From assembly GCA_020284085.1 (NCBI GenBank), contig JACEVL010001189.1, positions 84,339 through 148,338 on the forward strand: a stretch of 64,000 nucleotides of DNA, in the 5' to 3' direction. The notes under the pieces are model-generated. The model did no database searches and had not been told where the DNA came from. It was given only the letters and a program-made list of their open reading frames with translations. Source of the DNA: Aporrectodea caliginosa. Its lineage: Eukaryota; Annelida; Clitellata; Crassiclitellata; Lumbricidae. The first letter of the stretch is position 1. Each line of letters starts with the position of its first letter. This document shows positions 46,096-56,670 of this stretch, in pieces. The position numbers and the translations under genes were made by a program.

Positions 46096-46440
46096 TCATA
46101 ATAAAAAAACACAAAGTGGCCGAGTGGTTTGGTAGCCTGCTCGTCACGTCGTTGAAAACACTAAATTCGACACTTTATTTGCTATTCTAGCATACCTATG
46201 AGCTGAGAGATACATGGTTTGTTTTATTTTGGCGGCCATATTGGCCGCCGTCTTTGAAAGTAAACTCTTCTAAATTATTGCAACTATTGAAATTCAATTC
46301 CGCGGTAGACGCAACACTTTATTTCCGACTGCAGGTTACTTATGAGTATATAATTATGTCAAAACCACATTTTCATTATGAACGAAAAAACTACGACGCT
46401 GAGGACGACGTGGGGTAAATAAAATTTACCCGATGACACT
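45101..46440. other. Spacer between the two duplication copies
   Basis: It holds a GC-richer stretch (45290-45560) that is loosely similar to 53800-53935 (both contain CTTGCCCGAA and a TCGCCGATC core), of unknown class. A probable SINE lies at 45714-45925 on the minus strand, with a B-box-like GGGCTCGAACTCGG and body similarity to 56480-56670. A TTA/AAT array follows at 46003-46096. Confidence 0.5.
46003..46096. repeat. AAT microsatellite
   Basis: A short TTA run turns into a long AAT/ATA run of about 90 bp. Confidence 0.9.
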
Positions 46441-46493
46441 TTGGAGTCGAAAATCATTTTCCCACATCATCACATTGTGACAGAGTTGTATTG

Positions 46494-46590
46494 TATCGAG
46501 ACACTGTCTCGGTCTCGAGACGGGTTTTTTGATGTCTCGGTCTCTGTCTCGGTCTCGGACCCCACTGTCTCGGTCTCGGTCTCGAGATCA
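46494..46590. repeat. GTCTCG array upstream of the BED-finger exon
   Basis: GTCTCGGTCTCGAGACGG and further GTCTCG units form an array of about 100 bp. After it come three units of a AAACTGTCT(C/G)GAAGCGAAAG-type repeat at 46606-46700. This lies only in copy 2's left flank. Confidence 0.75.
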
Positions 46591-46875
46591 TTTCTTGACT
46601 GTTTGGAAACTGTCTCGAAGCGAAAGTCTTGTCTTTTTGGAAACTGTCTGGAAGCGAAAGTCTTTTCTTTTTGGAAACTGTCTCAACGCGAAAGTCTTGT
46701 TCTCTTGTAGAAGCGGTCTCCAAAGTTCTCGTACAAACGGTATTTTGTTCGGAACTTCGAACAGTATTGCGCTATAAAATTGTCTTGTGCCGCGGTGTGG
46801 TATTAAGATTTAAGATTATTGAAAAAAGCAGTCTTAAGTTTGCACTTTCAGTCCAAAATTTCCAAATATCTTAAA

Positions 46876-47018
46876 ATGTCTCATAAAGAACCTGAAATCG
46901 TGAAATTTGCATTCACGCAGTTTGAAATCAATGAAAAACAAAATAAATGGCATGCCGTTCGTCGTTTGTGTAAAGCCAACATAAGCGAAACGCTTGGAAC
47001 AACATCTAGTTTCTCAAG
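46876..47018 (+). other. BED zinc-finger-like first exon with splice donor
   Basis: ATG 46876 opens MSHKEPEIVKFAF, then NKWHAVRRLCKANISETLG and TTSSFS, ending with AG-GTGAGT at 47018/47019 in phase 2. The pattern matches the start of BED-type fingers of hAT transposases and ZBED proteins (W-x-A-x-C-x-x-C ... S-x-F-x-R-H-L). The first zinc-binding Cys appears as Arg (CGT), and the H-L part would lie in a next exon, which I cannot locate. It is probably the first exon of an old hAT transposase gene, and probably inactive. Confidence 0.6.
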
Positions 47019-47554
47019 GTGAGTGATGTGCGAGCTTATGTCGCTAAATCGCTAATTAATAGACCTAGGGCCTATATGGAATTTTGTTGGTTTAAATTTT
47101 AGAATCATTTAGAAGATTTCAGAATGGCTGAAATATTTAATTTCTTTATAGTTTATACAATTCAGGTGATCGGCTGATTTCAGTGACTGGACCCTTGTAT
47201 TAGACTTAAAAAGTTGAGAAAAATTGTTTCGGGACTTGGGTCCAATGTGCATTTCACTCGTTTTGAACTGTCTCGAACTGTCTCGGACCTGGTGTCTCGT
47301 CTCGGTCTCGGTCTCGGACCCACTGTCTCGGTCTCGGTCTCGGACCCACTGTCTCGGTCTCGGTCTCGGTCTCGAGTTTTATGTCTCGTATACAAGTCTG
47401 CATTGTGATGGTTTTGGTGTCAGAATAGGTCATTGGTTGAAACTTGTAAACACATGAAACGTCAAATTATACCTACCTAGAGTTGCTCCGCAATCAACAT
47501 CCAAACACCGCTGGGTTAAATATTTACGGCCGCGCAGTCCTATGAATTATAAAA

Positions 47555-47965
47555 GCTGACAATAGTGTGGGAATGTCACTATCCAAGATGGCGTCCAATA
47601 TGGCCGCCAAAAAGGAAAAATGTATATATCAGGTCAGAGGTAAGCTGTAGTAACAAATGAAGTGTCAAATTTAGTATTTTCAAGGTCAAGGAATCGATTT
47701 CTCATAGTGGCAATAATGTCGGAATGTTACTATCCAAGATGGCGTCCAATATGGCCTCCAAAAAAGAAAAATTTATATACCAGGTCAGAGGTAAGCTGAA
47801 ATAACAAATGAAGTGTCGAATTTAATACTATCAAGGTCAAGGAATCGATTTCTCATAGTGGCAATAGTGTGGGTATGTTACTATTCAAGATGTCGTCCAA
47901 TATGGCCGCCAAAAACAGTAAAATATGCATGCATCGGGTCAGACGTAAGACACAATAACAAATGA
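47555..47965 (+). repeat. Three-unit 151-bp tandem repeat, copy 2
   Basis: Same three units as at 36950-37360, each with a CAAGATG(G/T)CGTCC core. The units are shared between the duplicates, so they arose before the segmental duplication. Confidence 0.88.
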
Positions 47966-48208
47966 ATTGCTTCTGAAGCAATTGCTCAGGTCTAACCCTA
48001 AATTGCCTGGACTATTGTGCTTTTGCATGAGATTCGACAAGTCAACTCGTGATTGAACGCTAAACCATGACAAACTTGCGGCTTTCCGTTACTAATATAT
48101 ATATATTCGTATAATATATGTATACAATTATATATGTAGGCCTATATATGTCAGTGAAAGCCTCATTACTCATACAATCCAAGCAGCAATCAAATCATAT
48201 GAACAATA

Positions 48209-49138
48209 GGGTGGAGTGAAAAAAACAAAAATTGGAAATTAAAAAGTAATAGCAACCAAAAGTGGCCTAATGGCATGGGGTCAAAAACTTTTCAGAAATT
48301 TTTTTAAATATTAATGTCTTCTGCCCCTCCAGAGGGCCAAAGTTACGAAAAATAGTGTTTTTTCAAAAAAATTGCAGGTTTTCTTGTAAAATATTCTAAT
48401 TGAAAACTTATTAACTGTGATTCAATATACCTTTGGAAAGAGCTATTCAAACTGAATAAAATGATATATTAATTTTCAGAATATGCCCATTTTTGTAGAA
48501 GTTATCAACTTTTTACCATTTCCTCTGGTTCGTGACAAGTCGCTAAGCTGAAAATGGTTAAACACCTGTAATTTTTTTATTCTTCGAGATATTCCAACCC
48601 TTAGTATGTCATTCTCTTCAGCTCTTTCTAGCGGTATATTGTGATGCGGGGATTGTGTAATAGTACACATTTGTTTTATTTTTTACAGCGCCTCTGATTG
48701 GTGTACACTGCGAGACTCTGCAAGAGGCGCTATATAAATGTATAGATACAATACAATACACAGGTAAACGATGAACTGTTGCCACTTCAACTTGTAGCAA
48801 GATAAAGTGACATTTCAGCAAGAGCAGAAAGCACTGAACGCGCCATGGCTATTGGGGTACCAATGGACCCCAGTTGGTCATATTAAGCAGTGAAATATGT
48901 TGGTCGCATGAGGGTTAAACACTATTACAACTAGCGCATTACATGTTTTTAAAAATTATTGAAATTTGTGTAAATTCGAAATTTTTTTTAAAATTGTTAA
49001 ATTTTTAAATGCGTTGGGGCAAATCTTAGAGAACGAATTTTAAAGAAATATTTGACATGATAACTTACTATACCAAAAGGCAACGAGTTATCACTATTAC
49101 GTTGAGGTCCTAGAATTTTTGCTTTTTTCACTCCACCC
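48209..49138. mobile_element. TA-flanked MITE, copy 2, 930 bp
   Basis: The left end GGGTGGAGTGAAAAAAACAA and the right end, reverse complemented as GGGTGGAGTGAAAAAAGCAA, form an inverted repeat of at least 20 bp with one mismatch. TA flanks at 48207-48208 and 49139-49140. TA duplication and size suggest a Tc1/mariner-related non-autonomous element, but the superfamily is not proven. An L2/SINE tail with GAGGCGCTATATAAATG has inserted inside. Confidence 0.82.
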
Positions 49139-49250
49139 TATTGTCCAGGGTCGCTAATCAGTGGCTTGAGCTGGATTCGAACCTGCGACCCTCCGGTTAC
49201 ACGGCACAGAACAATCCGCTACTGCACCGCGTCCCACAGTATCGAAGTAG
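49139..49250 (-). mobile_element. tRNA-derived SINE head, copy 2
   Basis: GGATTCGAACCTGCGACC (reverse B box) is followed by CTCCGGTTACACGGCAC and CTACTGCACCGCGTCCCAC, as in the fuller SINE at 56190-56465. The 3' part of the SINE is missing next to the MITE. Confidence 0.75.
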
Positions 49251-50149
49251 CCTACTGCAGATATGCAACTTTGAAAAATACGTGACTAGTAATAATTGTG
49301 GGATTCTCTAACGTAAGGGGATGAAAAGGGTAAAAGGAATTCCCATAGCATGAACCCCAAGTGGAAGGGATCATGTAGTCCAATCCCAAATTTAAGAGCG
49401 TGGTATCAAAGTTCTGAAGAAACTTTCATACTAAGATCAAATACACACCTGATTAGAGGGATGTCCCAACAATTAAATGAAGTAAAGCCGCGATGAGGCA
49501 TCTCTAGAAATAGATTTTCCTGACCCGACCGGATAGCAATCGACATAAAAGTTGGACACACAGTCCTATCTAGTTGTTAGCTCATTAATGGCTGATCTCG
49601 ACAAGAGTTTTTAACCAATTCTTCAAACGCGGAGAAATTTTTATTGAGCTGAGCCATTTATTGAGTTTAGGGCCCACTGCTGATGCAGTATATTATTAGG
49701 CTCACTTCACTTGTAAAGACAGAATAGGCAGTAAAAGCAACATATTTAGTTCTCTTCACTTCTACTCTCGCCGTGCATATCCTGTGCGTGTCACGTGTCA
49801 CGGACACTAAAATACTTCGTGTCGTTGCAATAATGTGAAGCCAGATTTTATTAGCCACTTTAAATACGTAGTGAATGGTCATAATCTTAAGAAATTCTCA
49901 GCCAGATTTTTATAGCCACTCAGGTACAGCAATCTACTCAAACACCATTATCATTATGTGGTCCCAATCAGCCACTCTTATCTACCAATGCTCTATTTCC
50001 ATGCCTACGCAGCCATATTCCCTGTTAGCTAATTGCTCCTATAGCGCCGGTGTGTTATGCTCAAGGCATCGCACCAAAAGAAGCCGTAGTGAAGTCAACA
50101 TCCATACATCAGACATTAGTCGCAATTGTATGGCTGCGGGCGTTGTCAG

Positions 50150-50357
50150 TGGTGAATATATAGAGCATCATGAAAGGCAGTCTGGTTGTAATCCCTTCGT
50201 GTACAATAACAGTGCAACATGGAAGCTTGTAGTAGTCGGCCCCTCATTCCGAAACAGGCTTCCACGCAATTGGCGACATGAGGTTCATCTACTTTCCATG
50301 CCTCTATTTTGCAAGCGGCTTAATACCATTCCGTTCGATCGTGGTCTTATAAGTTAG
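50150..50357 (+). pseudogene. LINE C-terminal remnant
   Basis: The open frame ends with GPSFRNRLPRNWRHEV and CKRLNTIPFDRGLIS, which resemble the F-R-N-R-L-P and F-K-x-x-L-x-x-x-L-F-D-R end of LINE ORF2. The related copy at 39510-39700 in copy 1 is frameshifted. Confidence 0.5.
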
Positions 50358-50574
50358 ATGAGTTCTGTCGACTAAGCGCTATAGAAATATTCATTTCCCA
50401 CCATGCTTCCCTTGCTATTACCTGCCTAAGTGCTTCAGTCATGTGTACAACTGTGCCCGGTGCAGACACGCATTGTATTTAATTTCTTAGATTTAGTTAA
50501 CTAGTTAAGCTCTACAACTTTTGGTACTTTCATTCATAACCTGTTGCTACCTTTTCCATGTACATCTATCTATC

Positions 50575-51130
50575 TATGGAATTTATATAGCGCCCCTTAA
50601 ACGGTAACTACTCAGAGGCGCTCCCGACCAAGGCCAAGGTCAAAGAGTAAAGTCTTAAGTAGTCTATAGAAAGATTCAGAGAGGTCACGCGGGAGAGAAC
50701 GAAGGTCTGAGGGGAGGCTATTCCAAAAAGCAGGACCAACGACCGAGATAGCCCGACGCTGTCTAGTAGCAGAGCGAGCATGCGGAACTATGAAGTCACC
50801 TCTAGAGGCCGAGCGCAGAGATAGGCGACCAGAGCATGCCGAGGTTAAAGTAAAGAGCTCCCGGAGATAGACAGGTGCTCTGCCCAGAACAGTGCCAGAC
50901 AATGGAGGAGACCCCATAATAGATGCGCTGCTAGACCGGGAGCCAGTGGACATCACGCATAAATGCAAAGATGTGGCCAAACTTAGGGACACCACCAATT
51001 AGACGAGCAGCCACCCGCAAAACGCCTTCCAAAGGATGCAAACGGACTTGATGAAGTCCACAATAGAGCGAAGAGCAGTAGTCCAATCGATTACTAACAA
51101 AGGCATGGACCAGTTTCGTAATGTTGCTAG
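50575..51130 (-). pseudogene. L2-like LINE C-terminal fragment, copy 2
   Basis: Counterpart of 39907-40500. The minus-strand frame reads RAPVYLRELFTLTSAC and GPAFWNSLPSDLRSLP, and the ATTTATATAGCGCCCC tail lies at 50581. Small indels differ between the copies, so both decay freely. Confidence 0.82.
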
Positions 51131-51485
51131 TACCTGCACCCTTTGCTTTTTGTTGGAAATTTAATTGGTAACCCTGTCAGCGGGACGTTGGTCCTTTAAG
51201 GGTTTCTCAACCTTTGCTTGTTGTTGGCCAATGTATAATCTATTTGTGATGTTGTAAGATAGCCTACTTGAAGCAATACAAGTCATGATTATGGTTATGG
51301 TTATTTACAATAATTATCACTTGTCACATCCACAGTCGCATATCTGCATTAATTTGTAAGCCAGGCCTCGATACTCAATATAAATGTTATTAGTAAAACG
51401 TGTATCGACTGGTTTTTTCTGCATGCGGACATGCAGGACCACGCATGCAGAGACGTATGCACTGGATCCCGACTGGATAAGAGAG

Positions 51486-51491
51486 TATAAA
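51486..51491 (+). promoter_or_regulatory. TATA box of lectin unit 5
   Basis: TATAAA in GAGAGTATAAAAACCGC lies 98 bp before the start codon of the orphan first exon. The surrounding promoter matches unit 4 and, more loosely, lectin B. Confidence 0.72.
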
Positions 51492-51583
51492 AACCGCTGT
51501 TATTATAGGAACATGATGATAGACTTCTGAACAACGTGTTGTCGCTGAACTGCAGGAACTGCACCGTGCGCCCATTGATGAAA

Positions 51584-51770
51584 ATGTTCAAGTTTACGCT
51601 AGCCTGCTTTCTCTTCGTATTGTTGCTAGTACCTGCACAAGGCACAGATTTCTGCTGCCGTGACATTCAGGAGTCCCTGGGAGATGTCGAATCGGATGTT
51701 GAAGTCGTGAAAGGTCTCATCAAAGACCTTAGTACAAGACTCGAACAGCAGTTTAATTGGCCACCTTCTG
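51584..51770 (+). CDS. Orphan lectin first exon, unit 5 (open)
   Basis: From ATG 51584 the exon encodes a signal peptide (MFKFTLACFLFVLLLVPAQG), then TDFCC, a helical heptad-like stalk with IQESLGDVESDVEVVKGL and FNWPPSG, ending in phase 1 at a GTTTGTATC donor. This matches the first exon of lectin C residue for residue in the key places: the CC pair, S-L-x-x-V-x-x-D-V-E and W-P-P-S. No CTLD exon follows before 64000. The intron-2 repeat appears only 570 bp later, so exon 2 seems deleted. Reading through the donor would give about 102 residues to a stop at 51892. It is either a dead fragment, a source of a short secreted CC peptide, or an alternative first exon for something beyond the window. 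Confidence 0.7.
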
Positions 51771-51881
51771 GTTTGTATCAATATTATACTGTTCTAGCCG
51801 CAAGACTTAGGACCTACTTAACGCCTTTGTTAAATGAACGCAACAATCGTAGCCCACGTGTCACACAATCGTTACTTCATA

Positions 51882-52156
51882 CAAGGCCGTAGACAGGATT
51901 TTGTTTGGGGGTGTTTACTGTTCTTGAACAAGCCGACAAACAACCAACTCAACTGTCTAAAAGTGTCTATAAAGTTTTGGAGGAGCGCTGTGAGCTCTCA
52001 GCCTCTCAAAGCACTGTAAAGCTGCATCATCTAAGTTCACTTGAGTGCTCTTAGTTCTTACACCGTATATGTTGGTAATTGCAATATTTATATTAAACAT
52101 TATTTAATTTCGGGGGGTGTTTAAACACCCAAAACACCCCCCTAAATACAGCCTTG
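51882..52156. mobile_element. hAT-like MITE, 275 bp, with 8-bp TSD
   Basis: Ends are CAAGGCCGTAGACAGG and, reverse complemented, CAAGGCTGTATTTAGG. Perfect 8-bp duplications ACTTCATA flank at 51874-51881 and 52157-52164. The interior has GGGGGTGTTT and its reverse AAACACCCCC. Copy 1 of the segmental duplication lacks it at about 41275, so it inserted after the duplication. Confidence 0.88.
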
Positions 52157-52610
52157 ACTTCATAATTAATATTTCAGTAAAACAGAGAGGCGGTCCTACG
52201 CGAGAAATTTAGGATTTATAAGTATCATGCTTTACAAGCAGATCTTTGTGACCAGGTTGTTTTTAGTATAGAAGCAGGTCACTCCATGAGGAAACAGAGC
52301 ACAACGATTGCAGACGCGGTTAACCAGAGACACAAGCTCTCTGATGTGTTTCGGTGCCAACCAGAGATACCCGCCCTGGCAGCACAATATTAAGCTTTCC
52401 TCGCTCCAGCGGAGCGCATACCTCAAAATGATATAACATTATATGAGAGAAAGTCAGCAGATCGGTCAGTAGTTTGGTGGTGAAGTTGAAAACGCACTGA
52501 AACCCATGCGTTCTGAATTTCGACAGGCCTGTATGGATGGAATTACAATATAAGAGCGTCAGAATAAATTAATTTACTATACTGAACTTTTGTTATTTCT
52601 CATTATTGTC

Positions 52611-54611
52611 AGAGTTAGTAGTAAAATATTCGAATATCTGTAAATGGCTGTTCTCAATGAGGGCCCAACCTTACACTTCAGTCAGTTCTCAGAGCTGTGT
52701 GCTGTGACAAGCACGCGTCGATCTACCTGGGTTTGCGACTTCCCGAACGTACACGTATCGGTCACGTTCCAGGTCTGTGTTAATCTGTGAACCTGGGGTT
52801 TTCGCATTCCTCACCTAGGGCGTTCACTCGCTGTGTTTCGCGAGTATATCCTTACCCGGTTTAAGTCTTACACAACCTTTCTTCACGCTATCTGAATCAG
52901 TCTGACCCGAGACCTGCCAACGGAGTGGGCCCTTACTCCGCCTCAGCATCCCTTGAAACAGACTCTCTGAATCAGATAGCGAACGTTACGGTTGAGCCCG
53001 GGAGCGCACGGACTCACAGGATTCGTTTCTGAATCCTCGGACTCAATTTCTCTGCCGGAACCATGGGTAAGTGTCACTAACTCTACCCCTTTGTTTCACA
53101 CAGACCTATGTATTCACTTTCCTCTGTGGGAATTTTACTTGCTCTCACACACCTGAACGAACCACGGTGAGATCGCTCGGGTAGTTACCCGAACAGAGGT
53201 TCTATGCGGCAAGTTCCGCAAGTAGAGATTCCGCAGGGAAACCGTGAATAAGAATATTACGATTAGTCCCGTAATTAGATATAGATTCCGCGGGGAAACT
53301 GTGGGAGTAATTATTTATGACCGACGTTAGATTGCTGAAGGGATCTTGGTTGTTGACCTCACTGTTGTGGCTGAACATTCATTCATTCATTCATTCATTC
53401 ATTCATTCATTACGTAGATTTATATAGCGCCCTTCCAGGTTACTACTCAAAAGCGCTCCTGACCCCAGAACGGCTGAGAGGAAAGAATAGAAAGATTCAA
53501 CTTGATCACTGTAACTTAGACAGACCGTTTAAGGAGAAGGTTTTCCAGTATTTATCGAACAGAACCCTGGGGACTTTCCCCCGTATATATATATATATAT
53601 CTGTCACCTACTGGGTCACCCTCTTCGTATTTAATCAAACCGGACCAATGGGAAAACTTTCCCCGTATTTACGCAGACCTGTGATTTCTTTTTACTCTCG
53701 ATCTGGTCACCCCGAGATATGCTCAACCTTTAAACTACCATAATCGTGATTCAAACCGTCTCGCCTTGCTGAACCAGCGGAGACGGTCCGGACACACAAG
53801 AGCGATTGCTTTGGCTGTAACTGAGGATCGCACAGATTAGACTTGTATGGACGCCCTCTCGTCTGTAACTGTATATTGGCAACTTGCCCGAAACCGGACT
53901 TTGATTTGTCATTCGCCGATCACTAACCAGACCTGTTTATTATGAATTTTGATAAATTCTATAGGAATAAATGTCAAAGCGCTGTTTACCTGAACCGGAA
54001 GACAAGCGGCTCCACCATGATAGCTAAAGAAATGTTATAGCGCAATAATAAAAAGTTTTATAGAGCAATAAGTACATCTTATATATAACTAGACTTTGGT
54101 ACCCGGCTTCGCACGGGCTATCTCTACCTTTATATATCGTTCCCGCTTGATTTACGTAGTTAACTTTGGCTGCTTTGGCTGGTACTCACCAGGTACGCCC
54201 GTGTATTTGAATTTGCTCTAACCTATAAGTATAATCGTTTCCGCTAAATTTGAAAATGTAAAATGTAAACCTTCGCTGTTTTCTATAATTATAGCATTGA
54301 TCCTGCTCATTTTCAATAAATTGATCAGATGAGTCCCAACCCTTCACCACCGCTCTACCGCTTGAATAGACGCCACCACATTTAGTATCTCCGTGCAAGG
54401 ATCGTGCTAGCCCAAGATTTAAATTTCTGAAAATTTAATAAGCCTGTATCGGGAAGCGAACCGCTATCCTCACTCTCTTTATAATAGCACAGAAGTGCAG
54501 GAGACGCAGCATACGCTGCTGATGATACGCAACTCTTACCAATGTAATTAGATTACGTCTTTGGCTTGTTAGAGACATCCCGAAATATCTTGCGAATGCT
54601 GTACTGTAGGA
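52611..54611. other. Unclassified repeat-like stretch without genes
   Basis: 52700-53350 is GC-richer and holds internal repeats (AGATTCCGC(A/G)GGGAAAC occurs at about 53227 and 53282). 53380-53470 has an ATTC array and an L2-type tail TTTATATAGCGCCCTTCC. 53800-53935 resembles 45430-45540. At 54090-54115 ACTAGACTTTGGTACCCGGC is a typical repeat end. An LTR or satellite origin is possible but I cannot prove one. Confidence 0.4.
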
Positions 54612-54984
54612 CAGGGGTCTCCAAAGTACGGCGCGCGGGCCAGATCCGGCCCGCTAAGGCCTTTACTCTGGCCCGCGGAACTCTCCTTGAAGAAACAAAC
54701 TAAATTGGGAACATTGAAAATTTCAACGCCGCTGTACTCTGACATGCATATTGCCAAAATCCATGTCGCTGTTTGAAAGGCACTGTGCCTGATCTGCAAT
54801 GACACCATTGCAGTGCTTAAATAGTACAATATTCGAAGACATTATGAATCCAAGCATTCATCGTATTACTCACAATTCTACTGGACAGCTGCGCACAGAG
54901 AAATTTTTTTCTTAAACGGAGTTTTGGCCCGTAGAGCTTTTTAGAAAGTCAGCAATGTGCCTGGAAAAACTTTGGAGACCCCTA
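54612..54984. mobile_element. hAT (Charlie-like) MITE, 373 bp
   Basis: The left end reads CAGGGGTCTCCAAAGTACGG, and the right end, reverse complemented, TAGGGGTCTCCAAAGTTTTT. The flanks CTGTAGGA (54604-54611) and CTATAGGA (54985-54992) are an 8-bp target duplication with one mismatch. GGCCCGCGGG-type blocks just inside are usual for this kind of element. No transposase is seen. Confidence 0.88.
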
Positions 54985-55028
54985 CTATAGGAGGCCGTGT
55001 GCCGTATGACGTTATGAGAAATCAGAGT

Positions 55029-55307
55029 AAAATAGTCGCGTTTACTTACACATTCTCGTAAGAATGCTTTTTGTAAAAATTTGCAAATCGCTAAAGCGTT
55101 CCCTCGGAGCCTTTAGTGGGAGTGACAAACAAACAAGATTGCAAACAAACAAGGCGGAAGGACAAACTTTGAGCCTTAAAATATAAGACAATTTGAAAGT
55201 TTGTCCTTCCGTAGCCCAGCTAAAGGATCGCCAAAGTAATGCTGTAGCGCTTTGAAATTTTGTACAAAACATTCTTACAGGAATTTCTATTTAAACGCGA
55301 CTATTTT
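55029..55307. mobile_element. Fold-back MITE with 16-bp perfect TIR
   Basis: AAAATAGTCGCGTTTA at 55029-55044 is exactly inverted at 55292-55307. Further in, GTAAGAATG(C)TTTTTGTA is inverted at about 55262-55280. At the centre CGGAAGGACAAACTTT (55155-55170) pairs with 55196-55211 around a 25-nt loop. Nearly the whole 279 bp can fold as one imperfect hairpin. No clear target duplication. Confidence 0.8.
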
Positions 55308-55439
55308 CAGCTCGCAATTTACTTTAAACGCTGATATACGGACATTTTGAATTTCGAACTGGACTACCGTTGCAAAATTACGCCGCCATTTCTGATTTCA
55401 GTATATTTATTATAATATGCAATGCAATGTAATTTAATG

Positions 55440-55565
55440 TAGTAATTACAAACATAGCGCCGCTCACAGCCGAGGCCATTCAGTAGCGCTCCCAGTGCGA
55501 GCTCCCCGAGAGAAGAAATTGGTTTGGGGCAGAGAGAGAGAGAGATGAAGACATTTGATCCAGAG
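55440..55565 (-). mobile_element. L2/SINE-type 3' tail
   Basis: CATAGCGCCGCTCACAGCC, then CAGTAGCGCTCCCAGTGCGA and a GAGAGAGAGA run, resemble the LINE 3' ends at 30938 and 39920. Only the tail is present. Confidence 0.5.
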
Positions 55566-55647
55566 ATGAAAGACAATACGCAAAGTAAGTAAGTAAGTAA
55601 GAATTTCCTTTATTGAACGAATTGCTAACCGCATTTTGGTGTACACA

Positions 55648-55970
<323 letters not shown>

Positions 55971-56054
55971 CTGCTCCTATTATAATAATTTCCTGCTCCT
56001 TTATAGCAATTCCTTTTTCATAAATCCTGAGGGATCCTTGATACCATAAAAATA

Positions 56055-56107
56055 AAAATAATATAATAATAATAATTATTATTATTATTATAATTATTAT
56101 TATTATA

Positions 56108-56152
<45 letters not shown>
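56055..56152. repeat. AAT/ATT microsatellite
   Basis: Blocks of AAT followed by ATT runs form a palindromic trinucleotide tract next to the larger array. Confidence 0.9.
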
Positions 56153-56153
<1 letters not shown>

Positions 56154-56189
56154 TTCTTTAATGAAGCGCCTGACAAACGCACTGCGCTT

Positions 56190-56465
56190 ACATTCATTCA
56201 TTTCATTTCAGATATTTATATAGCGCCCCTTCAAGATTTCTACTCTCAGAGGCGCCCCGACTACAGCGCGGACACTGAATCGGAGTTTCACGCCGAAGCG
56301 CATGAGCAATTGCCCAGGGTCCCTACGCTAAGCGGCGGCTTGAGGTAGATCTGAACCCGCAACCCTCCGGCTGCAAGGCACCAAACATACCCCTTGAGGT
56401 GGATTCGAACCCGCAACCCTCCGGTTGCAAGGCACCGAACATACCCCTACACCACTGCGCCCCAC
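56190..56465 (-). mobile_element. tRNA-derived SINE with L2-type tail
   Basis: On the minus strand the head reads GGGGCGCAGTGGTGTAGGGG (A-box region) followed by GGTTCGAATCC (B box, + strand 56401-56411). A partial second B-box unit lies at about 56340-56390, so part of the head is tandemly duplicated. The body ends in GGCGCTATATAAAT, the tail shared with L2-like LINE fragments here, then an AATG-type microsatellite. The shared tail suggests mobilisation by that LINE. Confidence 0.82.
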
Positions 56466-56479
56466 AAATACATATACAT

Positions 56480-56670
56480 GTTATGAGCAGACTTTAAACA
56501 ATTCACCAAGAACGCAATTTCGTACAGAAAACAGAAATCAACAAAGTTGCAGCCAACCAAGGCGCAAACTCATTGTACTTTTGTTGCATGTTGCCACCTA
56601 GGGAATGAAGGGGGCCTTTACGGGAATCGAACTGGGTCCGTGAGCACTCCAGGCAAGAGGGTTTTCCTTT
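56480..56670 (-). mobile_element. Second SINE type, probable copy
   Basis: AACAATTCACCAAGAACGCA and a B-box-like GGGAATCGAACTGGGTCCG match the arrangement at 45714-45925 (AACAATTCACAAGAACACAA, then GGGCTCGAACTCGG). Two diverged copies with the same order support a SINE family. The A box is not clear. Confidence 0.5.

Larger units (their letters stand above)
46965..52610 (+). repeat. Segmental duplication, copy 2
   Basis: Copy 2 is collinear with 36360-45100 but lacks the 3.4 kb hAT insertion. It has the intact right end of the TA-flanked MITE, a full SINE head, the LINE 3' end and an open lectin first exon. A 275-bp hAT-like MITE at 51882-52156 is absent from copy 1. Homology fades after about 52610. 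Confidence 0.92.

Noticed and set aside
49875..50357. 160-codon frame as a host gene in copy 2
   Set aside because: The counterpart in copy 1 is frameshifted, and the C-terminal half reads as a LINE end.
56395..56465. Possible tRNA gene on the minus strand
   Set aside because: A and B boxes are present but no cloverleaf acceptor pairing is visible, and the sequence continues into a LINE-type tail. It is a SINE head.
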